From: Streptomyces chryseus
GTDB lineage: Bacteria > Actinomycetota > Actinomycetes > Streptomycetales > Streptomycetaceae
Length of the DNA stretch: 64,000 nt
NCBI RefSeq assembly: GCF_014650755.1
Contig: NZ_BMVO01000016.1
Span: 1 to 64,000 of the forward strand
Direction of reading: 5' to 3'
The translations under genes and the position numbers were made by a program. Of this stretch, positions 35,910-46,101 are shown piece after piece. The stretch's first letter is position 1. Every line of letters begins with the position of its first letter. The notes beneath the pieces are model-generated. The model made no database searches and was not told the origin of the DNA. It was given only the letters and a program-made list of their open reading frames with translations.

Positions 35910-36923
35910 GTGCCCCGCTCATCTGTACTCGCCCCTCCGCCGCCCGTCGGCGACCTGCTGCGCCGCTACCGCGACACGGGCGACCCGCTCTCCTGTGAAC
36001 CCGTGGCCCAGGGCCTGCTCAACCACGGCTACCGCCTCGTCACCACGCGCGGTGACTACTTCCTCAAGCACCACCTCGACGGCGACCGCGACACCATCAG
36101 GCGCCAGCACCGCGCCACCCGCCACCTCCAGGCGTTCGGCGTCCCCGTCGCCCCGCCCGTCGAGGACTCCCACGGCGGCACCGTCACCGTCATCGCCGGC
36201 CACTGCTACGCCCTGCACCCCTGGGTGGAGGGCCGTCACCGGGACGGCGCCCAGTTGACGACGGTGGAGTCACGGCGCCTGGGCGCCCTGCTGGGGCTCG
36301 TGCACACCTGCCTGGACCGGGTCATGGAGGAGGCGGACCGGCGTACGTACGACTGCGCCGACCCCGCCGACACCTACGCGCTGATCGACGAGCTGCTGAC
36401 ACTCGCGCGCGGGCGACGGCCCCGGGACGCCTTCGACGTACTGGCCGAGCACCGCCTGGTGGAGCGGCGCGCGCTCCTGGAGCGGCACGCGCACCGGCGG
36501 CCCCCGCCGGTCGCCGAGCCCGCCACCGGCTGGGTGCACGGCGACTTCCATCCGCTGAACCTGCTCTACCGGGGCGCCGAGCCGGCCGCGATCGTCGACT
36601 GGGACCGGCTCGCGGTCCAGCCGCGCGCGGAGGAGGCGGTACGGGCCGCCGCGATCTTCTTCGTACGGCCGGACGGCGCGCTGGAGCTGGCGAAGGTACG
36701 GGCGTACGCGGCGGCGTACCGGCGGGCGGCCGGGGCCGGGGCGGACGAGGTGGCGGCCGCCGTGCACCGGGTGTGGTGGGAGCGGCTGAACGACTTCTGG
36801 ATACTGCGCTGGCGCTACCAGCGGCACGACCGAAGGGCCGACCCGCAGTTTCCTGCGGCGTCGGCCCTGGCGGTGTGGTGGACGAAGGAGTACGAGGCGG
36901 TGTGCGAGGCCTTCGCCGGGTGA
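35910..36923 (+). CDS. Aminoglycoside phosphotransferase (APH) family kinase
   Basis: A 337-residue protein kinase-like small-molecule kinase. The N lobe starts SCEPVAQGLLNHGYRLVTTRG with the ATP-binding Lys in DYFLKHHL. The catalytic Brenner motif is VHGDFHPLNLLYR, and the metal Asp is in IVDWDRL. Homoserine kinase-like and antibiotic-modifying enzymes share this fold; the substrate is unknown. It begins 23 bp after the PPOX gene and converges on a Ser/Thr kinase gene 10 bp beyond its stop. Confidence 0.88.
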   Translation: MPRSSVLAPPPPVGDLLRRYRDTGDPLSCEPVAQGLLNHGYRLVTTRGDYFLKHHLDGDRDTIRRQHRATRHLQAFGVPVAPPVEDSHGGTVTVIAGHCYALHPWVEGRHRDGAQLTTVESRRLGALLGLVHTCLDRVMEEADRRTYDCADPADTYALIDELLTLARGRRPRDAFDVLAEHRLVERRALLERHAHRRPPPVAEPATGWVHGDFHPLNLLYRGAEPAAIVDWDRLAVQPRAEEAVRAAAIFFVRPDGALELAKVRAYAAAYRRAAGAGADEVAAAVHRVWWERLNDFWILRWRYQRHDRRADPQFPAASALAVWWTKEYEAVCEAFAG

Positions 36924-36933
36924 GCGGCGGGGC

Positions 36934-38586
36934 TCAGGGGGTGGTGCCGCCCGCGTCGGTGCCGCCGGCGTCGGTGCCGCCCGCGTCCGTCCCGCCGGCG
37001 TCCGTACCACCCGCGTCGGCGCCGCCGTCGGTCGTGCCGCCGTCGTCCGTGCCGCCGTCGGTCGTGCCACCGTCGTCCGTACCGCCGTCGTCCGTACCGC
37101 CGTCGGTGGTGCCACCGTCGGTGGTGCCACCGTCCGTCGTCGTGCCCGGGTCGGTGTGGCTGGGGCTCGACGGCGTGATGCTCGGGGTGTTCGACGGGGG
37201 GGTGCTCGGGGCCGTCGACGGGATGTCCGACGGCTTCCAGGTCGGCTGCTGACCACCGGTCGAGGAGGTGCCCGGGTCGGTGCCCGGCGAGGTCTCCTCG
37301 TCGTCCGAGGGCTTCTCGGACGGCGTCTTCTCCGGCTTCGGCGAGGACTCGGAGACCTTCGGCGGGGTCTTCTTCTCCTCGGCGCCGTTGCCGCCGGCCT
37401 TGTTCACCGCGAAGGCGACACCCGCCGTGATCGCGATGATCGCGAGCACCGCGAAGATCCACATCTTGCCGCGGCCGCCCCGGCTGCCGCCGTTCCCGCC
37501 GTCGTACGCCCCGTCGTCCGGGTTCATCGGCGGCAGGATCGCGCCGCCGGCCCGCATCTGCGAGGTGTCGCCGTGGTTCGGGTGACCCATCGCCGTGGTC
37601 GGGTAGGTGCCGCCGACCGGGGTGTGGCCGCCGTCGTGCATCTCCACCGGGCCGGTGTTCCACATGCCGGTGTGGCTGCCCTGCTCCTGGAGCATGGACA
37701 GGCCGTACTGGACGAGCCCGCGCATCTCCTCCGCGCTCTGGAACCGGTCGTCCGGGTCCTTGGCGAGGGAGCGCATGACGAGCCCGTCGAGCTCGGGCGG
37801 GGCCACGTCCGACATCTCGGACGGCGGCACGGGGATGTCCTGGACGTGCTGGTAGACCACCGAGAGAGGCGTCTCACCGGTGAAGGGGGGCCGCAGCGCG
37901 AGCAGCTCGTACAGCAGGCAGCCCGTCGCGTACAGGTCGCTGCGGTGGTCGACGGCCTTGCCCAGCGCCTGCTCGGGGGAGAGGTACTGGGGCGTGCCCA
38001 TGACCATGCCGGTCTGCGTCATCGTCGACTGCGCGCCGTGCAGGGCGCGCGCGATGCCGAAGTCCATGACCTTGACCGCGCCGCTGTGCGTGATGATCAC
38101 GTTCGCGGGCTTGATGTCGCGGTGCACGATGCCGTGCTGGTGGCTGTAGGCGAGCGCCTCGAGTACGCCGGAGACGATGATCAGCGCCTGCTCGGGGCCC
38201 GGGGCCTCGGCGTTCTGGAGCAGCTCGCGGATCGTACGGCCCTCGACGAGCTCCATGACGATGTAGGGGACGACGCTGCCGCCGACCTGGTCCTCGCCGG
38301 AGTCGTACACGGCGACCACCGCGTGGTGGTTCAGGCCGGCGACCGACTGTGCCTCACGGGTGAAGCGGGCCTTGGAGGTCGGATCCTCGGCGAGGTCGGA
38401 ACGCAGCAGCTTCACCGCGACGGTACGGCCGAGCCGTACGTCCTCGGCGGCGAACACTTCCGCCATGCCGCCGCGGCCGAGCCGGTGCGTCAGCCGGTAG
38501 CGACCATCGCCGACCAATCCGCCCATACCCCATGATTCCGGGGCGTCCGACACTCCGCCGCCGCTTCCCTCGGGTTCGGGTGCCAT
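36934..38586 (-). CDS. Membrane-anchored Ser/Thr protein kinase with Gly/Thr/Asp repeat tail
   Basis: A 550-residue Hanks-type kinase. Kinase domain about 25-290: GRGGMAEVF loop, VAVKLL lysine, HRDIKPANV catalytic loop, DFGIA, and TQTGMVMGTPQYLSPE activation segment with Thr phosphorylation sites. A juxtamembrane linker precedes a single helix MWIFAVLAIIAITAGVAFAV near residue 385. The outside part is Pro/Ser/Thr-rich and ends in tandem TDGGT and DAGGT repeats; no PASTA domain is present. The tail may span or bind the wall. Divergent from a second kinase, with 338 bp between. The ATG at 38586 has GAGGA close upstream; MGGLVGDG is an alternative start. Confidence 0.9.
   Translation of the reverse strand: MAPEPEGSGGGVSDAPESWGMGGLVGDGRYRLTHRLGRGGMAEVFAAEDVRLGRTVAVKLLRSDLAEDPTSKARFTREAQSVAGLNHHAVVAVYDSGEDQVGGSVVPYIVMELVEGRTIRELLQNAEAPGPEQALIIVSGVLEALAYSHQHGIVHRDIKPANVIITHSGAVKVMDFGIARALHGAQSTMTQTGMVMGTPQYLSPEQALGKAVDHRSDLYATGCLLYELLALRPPFTGETPLSVVYQHVQDIPVPPSEMSDVAPPELDGLVMRSLAKDPDDRFQSAEEMRGLVQYGLSMLQEQGSHTGMWNTGPVEMHDGGHTPVGGTYPTTAMGHPNHGDTSQMRAGGAILPPMNPDDGAYDGGNGGSRGGRGKMWIFAVLAIIAITAGVAFAVNKAGGNGAEEKKTPPKVSESSPKPEKTPSEKPSDDEETSPGTDPGTSSTGGQQPTWKPSDIPSTAPSTPPSNTPSITPSSPSHTDPGTTTDGGTTDGGTTDGGTDDGGTDDGGTTDGGTDDGGTTDGGADAGGTDAGGTDAGGTDAGGTDAGGTTP
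36944..37137. repeat. 15-bp minisatellite in kinase gene
   Basis: Thirteen or so imperfect units of 12-18 bp, mainly GTGCCGCCGGCGTCG and GTACCGCCGTCGTCC, encode the DAGGT/TDGGT tail of the kinase on the minus strand. Unit number is likely variable between strains. Confidence 0.8.
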
Positions 38587-38924
38587 CAGTCCTCGCCGTC
38601 GTTTCTGTCCGCGCCGCATCCGCGGTCGTCCTCATGGGCCTCAAGGTCTCAAGGCCAGGGCCCCTAGGTGCTCCGCCACGTCACGCTACAGCCTCCGCGC
38701 GACGCTCCGGTTCGAGATGGACCGGCCATCAAACCCGTTGCCGATGTACCCGTGCAAATTCCGGACTCAATTCCGGACGCGTGCGGTTCCCGTGCCGCAG
38801 CCGGGCTGTAACGCTTCCGCGACGCTTCTTGCGCGTACGGTCACGGAACGGGCATCGCGCTTGACGTGTCAGTGGCCTCGGGCAGACTTGGCCCGTAAAT
38901 CTTGCGCGAGGGGGAAGCACAGTC
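38587..38924. other. Divergent promoter region of two Ser/Thr kinases
   Basis: 338 bp with no gene. The right part carries a good promoter for the right-hand kinase (38861-38888). The left part, towards the left-hand kinase, shows no clear -35/-10 pair to me. Confidence 0.5.
38861..38888 (+). promoter_or_regulatory. Candidate promoter of the PASTA kinase
   Basis: TTGACG (38861-38866) and CAGACT (38883-38888) are separated by 16 bp and resemble vegetative (HrdB-type) -35 and -10 boxes. The start site would lie about 30 nt before the ATG, leaving room for the GGGGAAG ribosome binding site. Confidence 0.5.
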
Positions 38925-40613
38925 ATGAGCCAGGACGGCGGACAGGGCCGCTACGCGGGCGGCTCGGTCGCGGGCGGGCGGTACCAGCTGCGCGACCTGC
39001 TCGGAGAAGGCGGCATGGCGTCGGTGTACCTCGCGTACGACACCGCCCTCGACCGCCGGGTCGCCATCAAGACGCTGCACACGGAGCTGGGCCGCGAACA
39101 GTCGTTCCGCGAGCGCTTCCGGCGCGAGGCGCAGGCGGTCGCCAAGCTGTCCCACACCAACATCGTCTCGGTCTTCGACACCGGTGAGGACGAGCTGGAC
39201 GGCGCCCTGATGCCGTACATCGTCATGGAGTACGTCGAGGGGCAGCCGCTCGGCTCCGTACTCCAGGCGGACATCACGCGGTACGGCGCGATGCCGACCG
39301 ACAAAGCGCTGAAGATCACATCGGATGTGCTGGCGGCGCTGGAGACCAGCCACGAGATGGGCCTGGTCCACCGCGACATCAAGCCCGGCAACGTGATGAT
39401 GAGCAAGCGCGACGTCGTCAAGGTCATGGACTTCGGCATCGCACGGGCCATGCAGTCCGGCGTCACGTCCATGACGCAGACCGGCATGGTCGTCGGCACT
39501 CCGCAGTACCTGTCGCCCGAGCAGGCGCTCGGGCGCGGGGTCGACGCGCGCTCCGACCTTTACTCGGTCGGGATCATGCTGTTCCAACTGGTGACGGGGC
39601 GGCTGCCGTTCGACGCGGACTCACCGCTCGCCATCGCGTACGCGCACGTCCAGGAGGAGCCGGTGGCTCCTTCCTCGATCAACCGGTCCGTGCCGCCGGC
39701 GGTCGACGCCCTGGTGGCTCGGGCGCTGAAGAAGAACCCGAACGAGCGCTTCCCGAGCGCCGAGGCGATGCGCGACGAGTGCGCTCGGGTCATGGGGTCG
39801 GGCCAGGGGGGCGCCGCACCGGTGATCATCGCGGGCGGTCCGTCGCAGAGCGGGGCCGGGGTCGGCTCCGCCGTCTTCCCGCCGGTCGACCAGACGGGCT
39901 ACCCGCAGAGCGGCAGCGTCCAGACGCCGTACCAGCCCTCCACGCCGCCGCCGGGCCCGTACACGCCCGCTCCCGGCCCGGGCCCCGGGCCCGGTCAGTC
40001 GGGTTACGGCTACCCGACGCCCGCGCCGTACGCGACGCACGGGATGCAGCATCAGGGCGGGCAGCACCAGGGTGGCCAGTACCCGGGCGGTCAGCACCAG
40101 GGTGGGCACACGCCGCCGCCGTACACGATGTCGCCCCAGGGCGCGCCGAACTCCGGTGGCGGGGGCGGCCGGAACATGCCGGTGCTCGTGGGCGCGATCG
40201 TGGTCGTACTGCTCGCGATCGGCGGGGTGGTGACGGCCCTCTCGCTCAAGGAGGACCCGCCGGCGGAGAACACCGGCACCGACGACCCCTCGCAGAGCCA
40301 GGCGGCGGCGAAGCCCGGCTACCGGGGCCCGGACCGTACCCGGACCATGAAGACCACCGACTGCTCGCCCGGCAGGGAGTCGTTGACGGACCCGGAGAAG
40401 GTCGCCGTGCCGAGCTTCCTCTACAAGGACATCCTCTCGGTCAAGGCGTGCCTCCAGGCGGCCGGGTGGAAGATCAAGGAGAGCAGGGTCGACAACGCCA
40501 CCTGGGGTAAGGATCTAGTCGTCAACCAGTTCCCCAAGGCCGGCTCGGACGTGGACGAGGACGACGCCACGATCGAGGTCGAGATCTCGACCGGCAACCC
40601 GCCCACGGACTAG
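38925..40613 (+). CDS. Membrane Ser/Thr protein kinase with one PASTA domain
   Basis: A 562-residue Hanks kinase. Kinase domain about 20-285: GEGGMASVY, VAIKTL, HRDIKPGNV, DFGIA, TQTGMVVGTPQYLSPE. Then a Pro/Gly/Gln-rich cytoplasmic linker including HQGG repeats, a helix VLVGAIVVVLLAIGGVVTAL near residue 430, and one extracellular PASTA domain (about 490-558, VAVPSFLYKDILSVKACLQA). PASTA domains bind muropeptides or lipid II, so it probably senses wall status, though one domain is fewer than the three or four of PknB. GGGGAAG upstream of the ATG. Confidence 0.92.
   Translation: MSQDGGQGRYAGGSVAGGRYQLRDLLGEGGMASVYLAYDTALDRRVAIKTLHTELGREQSFRERFRREAQAVAKLSHTNIVSVFDTGEDELDGALMPYIVMEYVEGQPLGSVLQADITRYGAMPTDKALKITSDVLAALETSHEMGLVHRDIKPGNVMMSKRDVVKVMDFGIARAMQSGVTSMTQTGMVVGTPQYLSPEQALGRGVDARSDLYSVGIMLFQLVTGRLPFDADSPLAIAYAHVQEEPVAPSSINRSVPPAVDALVARALKKNPNERFPSAEAMRDECARVMGSGQGGAAPVIIAGGPSQSGAGVGSAVFPPVDQTGYPQSGSVQTPYQPSTPPPGPYTPAPGPGPGPGQSGYGYPTPAPYATHGMQHQGGQHQGGQYPGGQHQGGHTPPPYTMSPQGAPNSGGGGGRNMPVLVGAIVVVLLAIGGVVTALSLKEDPPAENTGTDDPSQSQAAAKPGYRGPDRTRTMKTTDCSPGRESLTDPEKVAVPSFLYKDILSVKACLQAAGWKIKESRVDNATWGKDLVVNQFPKAGSDVDEDDATIEVEISTGNPPTD
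40043..40110 (+). repeat. Short tandem repeat in PASTA kinase linker
   Basis: Units of the CACCAGGGTGGCCAG type (with variants) encode the HQGGQ repeats in the cytoplasmic linker, about five copies. Low complexity; length variation is likely. Confidence 0.6.
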
Positions 40614-40646
40614 GCCGAACGGCCGCGCGGGCCGGTTCGGACGCGC

Positions 40647-40687
40647 GAAGGGGCCCGGTGCGCCGCAGGGCGCACGGGCCCCTTTCG
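40647..40687 (+). terminator. Terminator after the PASTA kinase
   Basis: An imperfect stem of about 17 bp with a GCAG loop begins 34 bp after the kinase stop and ends in CCCTTTC. Confidence 0.7.
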
Positions 40688-40794
40688 TGTGACCTGGGGT
40701 GCCGGACATGTTGCGGCATGTGACGCTGAGCCTGTTGTTCCCAGTGGTCCGGATCACATCGTGTCCGGCGCGTTCGGCTCAGGAGGCAAGGCCC

Positions 40795-41466
40795 ATGGCT
40801 GTCCGGTTCGCGGCGGTGGGGGTGGCCGCACTGCTGGCACTGCCGGCACTGCCGGCCTCGGGGGCGTACGCCGACGAGCGCCCCCCGGGGCCGCCGGACG
40901 TGTCCGCGCCCTCGGCGACGACTCCCCCGGGTGACGGCGCGGAGCGCGATCTGCTGCCGGGCGTCGCGGCGCCGGACCGGCCCGAGCGGCCCGAGCGGCC
41001 CGCCGCCTCCGCCGCCTCGCCCGCCGAGAGCCTCGCGGGCCGGCCGGCCGGGGAGGGACGCAGGCGGCCGGGGCGGCCCCCGGCCCGGAGCGCTGATCCG
41101 GGCGGGGACAAGGAGGGCCACGAGAAGGCGTCGCCGAGCGCCGACGCGAGTCCGTCGGGCAGCCCGCGGGTCTCGCCGAGTGCTTCCGCGTCCGGCTCCG
41201 CCTCCGCGTCGGCGAGTTCCTCGGCCGCCCCCCGCGAGTCGTACGCGCCCGAGTCGTGGGACGTACACGAGGAGGCCCTCGACGAGGCCGGCCAGGAACC
41301 CGCCGCTCCGCCCTCCGACCGGCCGCCGGGCGCCGCGCCCGAGGGGTCCGAGCAGGTCGTGGCGCAGTCCGACCCGCTGGGCGTCCATGTGCTGCCACTG
41401 GGCGCCGGGCTGACGTTGATGGGGCTGGGGCTCGGGTTCCTCGGGCTCCGGCTGCGCCGCGGCTGA
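40795..41466 (+). CDS. Secreted or surface Ala/Pro/Ser-rich protein with C-terminal helix
   Basis: A 223-residue protein of unknown function. A signal peptide (residues 1-22, FAAVGVAALLALPALPASGAYA) is followed by about 165 residues of Pro/Ala/Ser/Glu-rich low-complexity sequence. The C terminus is a hydrophobic helix VLPLGAGLTLMGLGLGFLGLRL with a basic RRG end. This looks like a tail-anchored surface protein, without an LPxTG motif. AGGAGG precedes the ATG; the longer upstream frame is disregarded. Confidence 0.65.
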   Translation: MAVRFAAVGVAALLALPALPASGAYADERPPGPPDVSAPSATTPPGDGAERDLLPGVAAPDRPERPERPAASAASPAESLAGRPAGEGRRRPGRPPARSADPGGDKEGHEKASPSADASPSGSPRVSPSASASGSASASASSSAAPRESYAPESWDVHEEALDEAGQEPAAPPSDRPPGAAPEGSEQVVAQSDPLGVHVLPLGAGLTLMGLGLGFLGLRLRRG

Positions 41467-41539
41467 CCGGTCGTACGGGGGCGTCCCCCTCAGGACCTAC
41501 GCGTGAAGTCCTTCTCAGGGCGGTTGGCCAGGCACCGGC

Positions 41540-41563
41540 ATACTCGGTATACATACTCGGTAT
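41540..41563 (+). promoter_or_regulatory. Double PadR-type operator overlapping the start codon
   Basis: ATACTCGGTAT occurs twice, at 41540-41550 and 41553-41563, 13 bp apart. Each copy is itself a palindrome (ATAC-N3-GTAT). The second includes the first two bases of the ATG at 41562. PadR regulators bind ATAC/GTAT palindromes, so this is a likely autoregulatory site that would also block translation initiation or a leaderless transcript. Confidence 0.7.
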
Positions 41564-42329
41564 GTCGATCCGTCACGGGCTGCTGGCCCTCCTTGAGCAC
41601 GGGCCCCGGTACGGCTCCCAGTTGCGCACCGAGTTCGAGTCGCGCACCGGCGCCACCTGGCCCCTCAACGTCGGCCAGGTCTACACGACCCTGGGCCGCC
41701 TCGAGCGCGACGGCATGGTCGTCCAGGACGGCGAGGACGGTGCGGGCCACGCGCTCTACGCCATCACGGACGCCGGGCGGGGCGAACTCCGGAGCTGGTT
41801 CGGGCGCCCCGTGGACCGGGCCAGTCCGCCCCGCGACGAGCTGGCCATCAAGCTCGCCATGGCCGTCGGCGCCCCGGGCGTCGACATCCGGGCCGTCATC
41901 CAGGCCCAGCGTCACGCGACCCTGCGGGCCATGCAGGACTACACGCGTCTGAAGGCCCAGGCCCTCGTCGCGGTCGAGGGCGCGGACGGCGAGAAGGCGC
42001 GCGACGACGTCGCCTGGCTGCTCGTCCTGGAGCAGCTGATCTTCCAGACCGAGGCCGAGGCGCGCTGGCTCGACCACTCCGAGTCCCGGCTCGCCCGGCT
42101 CTCCGCGGCGGCCGCGCGCAGGGCCAAGAACGCTACGCCGGCCGTCACACCCGGCACGGCGGACGCCCAGAGCCCGGCCGTCACCGAAGCCACCGGCGCC
42201 CGCGCCGCCCGCACCACTACCACCGACCACGGAACCGGTCGTACCACCACAGACCACGGAACCGCTCGTACCACCACCGACCACGGAACCGCTCGTACCA
42301 CTTCCGCAGCTCGCAGCGCCCGGCGATAA
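41562..42329 (+). CDS. PadR family transcriptional regulator with repeat tail
   Basis: A 255-residue PadR regulator. The winged helix (about 1-85) has MSIRHGLLALLEHGPRYG, then PLNVGQVYTTLGRLERDGMV. The C-terminal helical dimerisation domain ends near residue 185, which is the normal family length. About 65 extra residues follow, Ala/Thr-rich and closing with RTTTDHGTA repeats, probably disordered. It has an operator on its own start and precedes an ABC ATPase and FtsX-type permease by 42 bp; PadR regulators next to such transporters usually control them. Confidence 0.9.
   Translation: MSIRHGLLALLEHGPRYGSQLRTEFESRTGATWPLNVGQVYTTLGRLERDGMVVQDGEDGAGHALYAITDAGRGELRSWFGRPVDRASPPRDELAIKLAMAVGAPGVDIRAVIQAQRHATLRAMQDYTRLKAQALVAVEGADGEKARDDVAWLLVLEQLIFQTEAEARWLDHSESRLARLSAAAARRAKNATPAVTPGTADAQSPAVTEATGARAARTTTTDHGTGRTTTDHGTARTTTDHGTARTTSAARSARR
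42210..42305 (+). repeat. 27-30 bp tandem repeat in padR-like gene
   Basis: Three units of the type CGTACCACCACCGACCACGG plus AACCGCT (42210-42239, 42240-42266, 42267-42293) and a partial fourth encode the RTTTDHGTA tail. Confidence 0.8.
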
Positions 42330-42371
42330 GCCCGCGTCGCACGACCATCCCGTCCCAGGGGGGACCTCTTC

Positions 42372-43159
<788 letters not shown>

Positions 43160-43163
<4 letters not shown>

Positions 43164-46006
43164 ACCGCTGGTACCACTCATGGGTGGCCGCGGTGCGCAT
43201 CGCCCGCCGCGACGCCTGGCGCTTCAAGGGCCGCAGCGCCCTCGTCCTCGCCATGATCGCCCTGCCGATCCTCGGCGTGAGCGCCGTCGACCTGACCCTG
43301 CGCAGCGCCGAGCTGTCCACCGGCCAGCAGATGGACCGCGACCTGGGCGCGGCCGACGCCCGGATGAGCGACCCGGGCATGGGCGGCGTGCCGATCCACC
43401 AGGCGCCCGACGGCATCAGCACCGCGCCGGCGAAGGACTTCGGCGAGAACGACCCGTGGCCCGAGGGCGCCGGTGACGTCCCTGCCGCCTTCCCGGCGGG
43501 CGCCAGGACGCTCAAGGACGCGAGCGGCAGCGGCAAGCTCCGTACCGGGCACGGCCTGCTCAACACCGTGATCCACGAGATCGACGCGACCGACCCGATG
43601 ACCAGGGGCATGATGACCCTGGACCGGGGCCGGTTCCCCGAGAAGGCCGGCGAGATCGCCGCCACCACGCACTTCCTGGAGTCCGGCGGCCTGGAGATCG
43701 GCTCGACGGTCGCCGCCCGGGGGCTCGCCACCGAGTACCGGATCGTCGGCTCGTACGAACTCCCCGACTCGCTCAAGGCCGACGAGGTCCTCGCCCCGCC
43801 CGGCACGTTCCTCGCGCCCCTCGACAAGGCGCTGAAGGCCGACGACCTCCCCGGCACGGAGACCAGCGCCACCTACCTGGTCTCCGTCGGCGGAGACGGT
43901 TTCACGTGGAACATGGTCCAGAAGGCGAACAGCCAGGGCGTCGCCGTCGTCTCGCGCGCCGTCGCCCTCGACCCGCCCGCCGACTCCGAGGTGCCGCTCT
44001 ACCAGAAGGACGGCTGGGGAGGCGAGTACGGGCAGAGCGCGGCGTCCGACGCTGCGGCGCTCGCCGTCGTCGCCACCGTGGTCGGTCTCGCCATGCTGGA
44101 GATCTGCCTGCTGGCCGGCCCCGCGTTCGCGGTCGGCGCCCGGCGCTCCGCCCGCCAGCTCGGCCTCGTCGGCGCCAACGGCGGCGACCGCCGCCACATC
44201 CGCGCCATCGTGCTCTCCGGCGGCCTGGTCATCGGCGTCGCCGCGGCCGTCGTGGGCACCGCGCTCGGCCTGCTCCTCACCTTCGCGCTGCGGCCACTGC
44301 TCGAGGACTACATGGGCAAGCGGTTCGGCAGCTTCGACATCCGGCCCCTGGAGCTGCTCGGTATCGGCGCGCTCGCCGTGCTCACCGGCCTGCTCGCCGC
44401 GATCGTTCCGGCCATCACCTCGTCCCGGCAGTCCGTGCTCGCCTCGCTGACCGGCCGCCGCGGGGTCCGCCGCTCCAGCCGCGTCCTGCCCGTCATCGGC
44501 CTGATCGCGGCCGGCCTGGGCATCACCATCACCCTGTACGGCGCGAGCGCCAGCGACAACGTCACCGTCGTCGCGGGCGGCAGCGCCCTCGCCGAACTGG
44601 GCATCGTCGCGCTCACCCCCGCCCTGGTCGGCCTCTTCGGCCGCCTCGGCAGGTGGCTGCCGCTGTCGCCGCGCCTCGCCCTGCGCGACGCCGTCCGCAA
44701 CCGGGGCCGTACGGCCCCCGCCGTCGCCGCCGTGCTCGCGGCCGTCGCGGGCACCGTCGCGGTGGCGACGTACACGGCCAGCGACGACGTCCAGCAGCGC
44801 GCGGAGTACAGCGCGCGGCTCCCGTACGGCGTGGTGTCGGTGATGAACGGCGAGGGCGGCGGCCGCGACGTGCCGGACATCCGCGCGGCCGTCCAGAAGC
44901 ACTTCCCCGTGGACGAGCGCGCCGACGTCGCCCGCGTCGCCGTGGGCAACGCCAACTGCCTGCCGTACAGCGATGCCAAGGGCTGCGGCCGGTACGAGAT
45001 CTTCACGCCCGAGAAGAACCGCTGCGCCCTGTGGACGCAGGACAGGCCCGGCGTCGAGCAGCTCACCCCCGCCGAGCGGCGCAAGCTGTCCAAGGACTGG
45101 CGCTGCGAGGAGGACGGCCAGTACGCCGAGTACGACGTCCTCGTGGCCGACGAGAAGCTGCTGTCGGTCCTCGCGGTCGACGACCCGGCCGCCGTCGATG
45201 CCCTCAAGAACGGCAAGGCGGTCTCCTTCGACCGGCGCAACATCGAGAACGGGAAGATCGGCATCAAGCTGATCACCGACACCGACAAGGCCGATCTGAT
45301 GGCGCAGAAGGGCAAAGACGCCCCCGGCGAGATCAAGTCCTTCCCCGTCCACCAGGTCGCGAAGTCGGCCGAAGGCTACGGAGTCAAGGTCGTCCTGCCC
45401 GCCGGCGCCGCGAAGGAAGCGGGGCTCATCACCGCCCCGGTCGGCGCGTACTTCTCGACCGACGCCCTGCCGGACAGCACCCAGCAGCAGAAGCTCGAAG
45501 CGGCCCTCGACACCCTGGGCACCGACGGCGGCCTGTACGTCGAGAAGGGGTACACCAGCGACAACAGCATCGAGCTGCTGGCCCTGGCCGTCTTCGCCGG
45601 GCTCGTCACCATCGGCGCGGCGGGCATCGCCACGGGCCTCGCCCAGACCGACGCCGAGCCCGATCTGAAGACCCTCGCCGCCGTCGGCGCGCCCCCGCGG
45701 GTGCGCAGGACGCTGAGCGGTTTCCAGTGCGGGGTGGTCGCCGCGATGGGCGTGGCGCTCGGCTCGGCGGCGGGCGTCCTCCCCGCCATCGGGCTGCGGC
45801 TGACCGAGGAACGCCAGCAGCTCAAGTGGTACGAGGAGGCCGTGGCCGACGGCATGGGCGGCATGAGCGAGGTGCCGTACGTCCCGATCGTCGTCCCGTG
45901 GGAGACCCTCGCGGCGCTGCTCGTCGCCGTACCCGTGGGCGCGGCGCTGCTGGCCGCGCTGGTGACCCGTTCCCGCACCGCCGTGGCGCGGCGCGCGGCG
46001 GGCTGA
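43160..46006 (+). CDS. FtsX-like ABC transporter permease
   Basis: A 948-residue permease with two FtsX/MacB-type domains. A first helix, SALVLAMIALPILGVSAVDL, precedes a large extracytoplasmic domain to about residue 295. Three helices follow around 300-440, a further helix near 450, a second extracytoplasmic domain (about 535-800), and three C-terminal helices ending before RSRTAVARR. With the preceding ATPase it forms one transporter, probably under the adjacent PadR protein. It carries a parS-like sequence at 43899-43912. GTG start. Confidence 0.92.
43899..43912. other. parS-like site inside the permease gene
   Basis: GTTTCACGTGGAAC differs from the perfect parS core GTTTCACGTGAAAC at one base. 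That base corresponds to the position that varies in the bacterial consensus TGTTNCACGTGAAACA when read on the other strand. Coding constraint could explain it by chance, but a second site 5 kb away is perfect. Confidence 0.55.
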
Positions 46007-46101
46007 GCACGGCGGTTGCTTCCCGTGCCCCCGTACAGGGTGGATCACCCCTGTACGGGGGCACACCGTGTGGTGAAGCACGTGTACGAGAGAATGGCCG
46101 C

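Noticed and set aside
36944..37137. Regularly spaced repeats suggesting a CRISPR array
   Set aside because: Units abut without spacers and encode the in-frame tail of a kinase; there are no cas genes.
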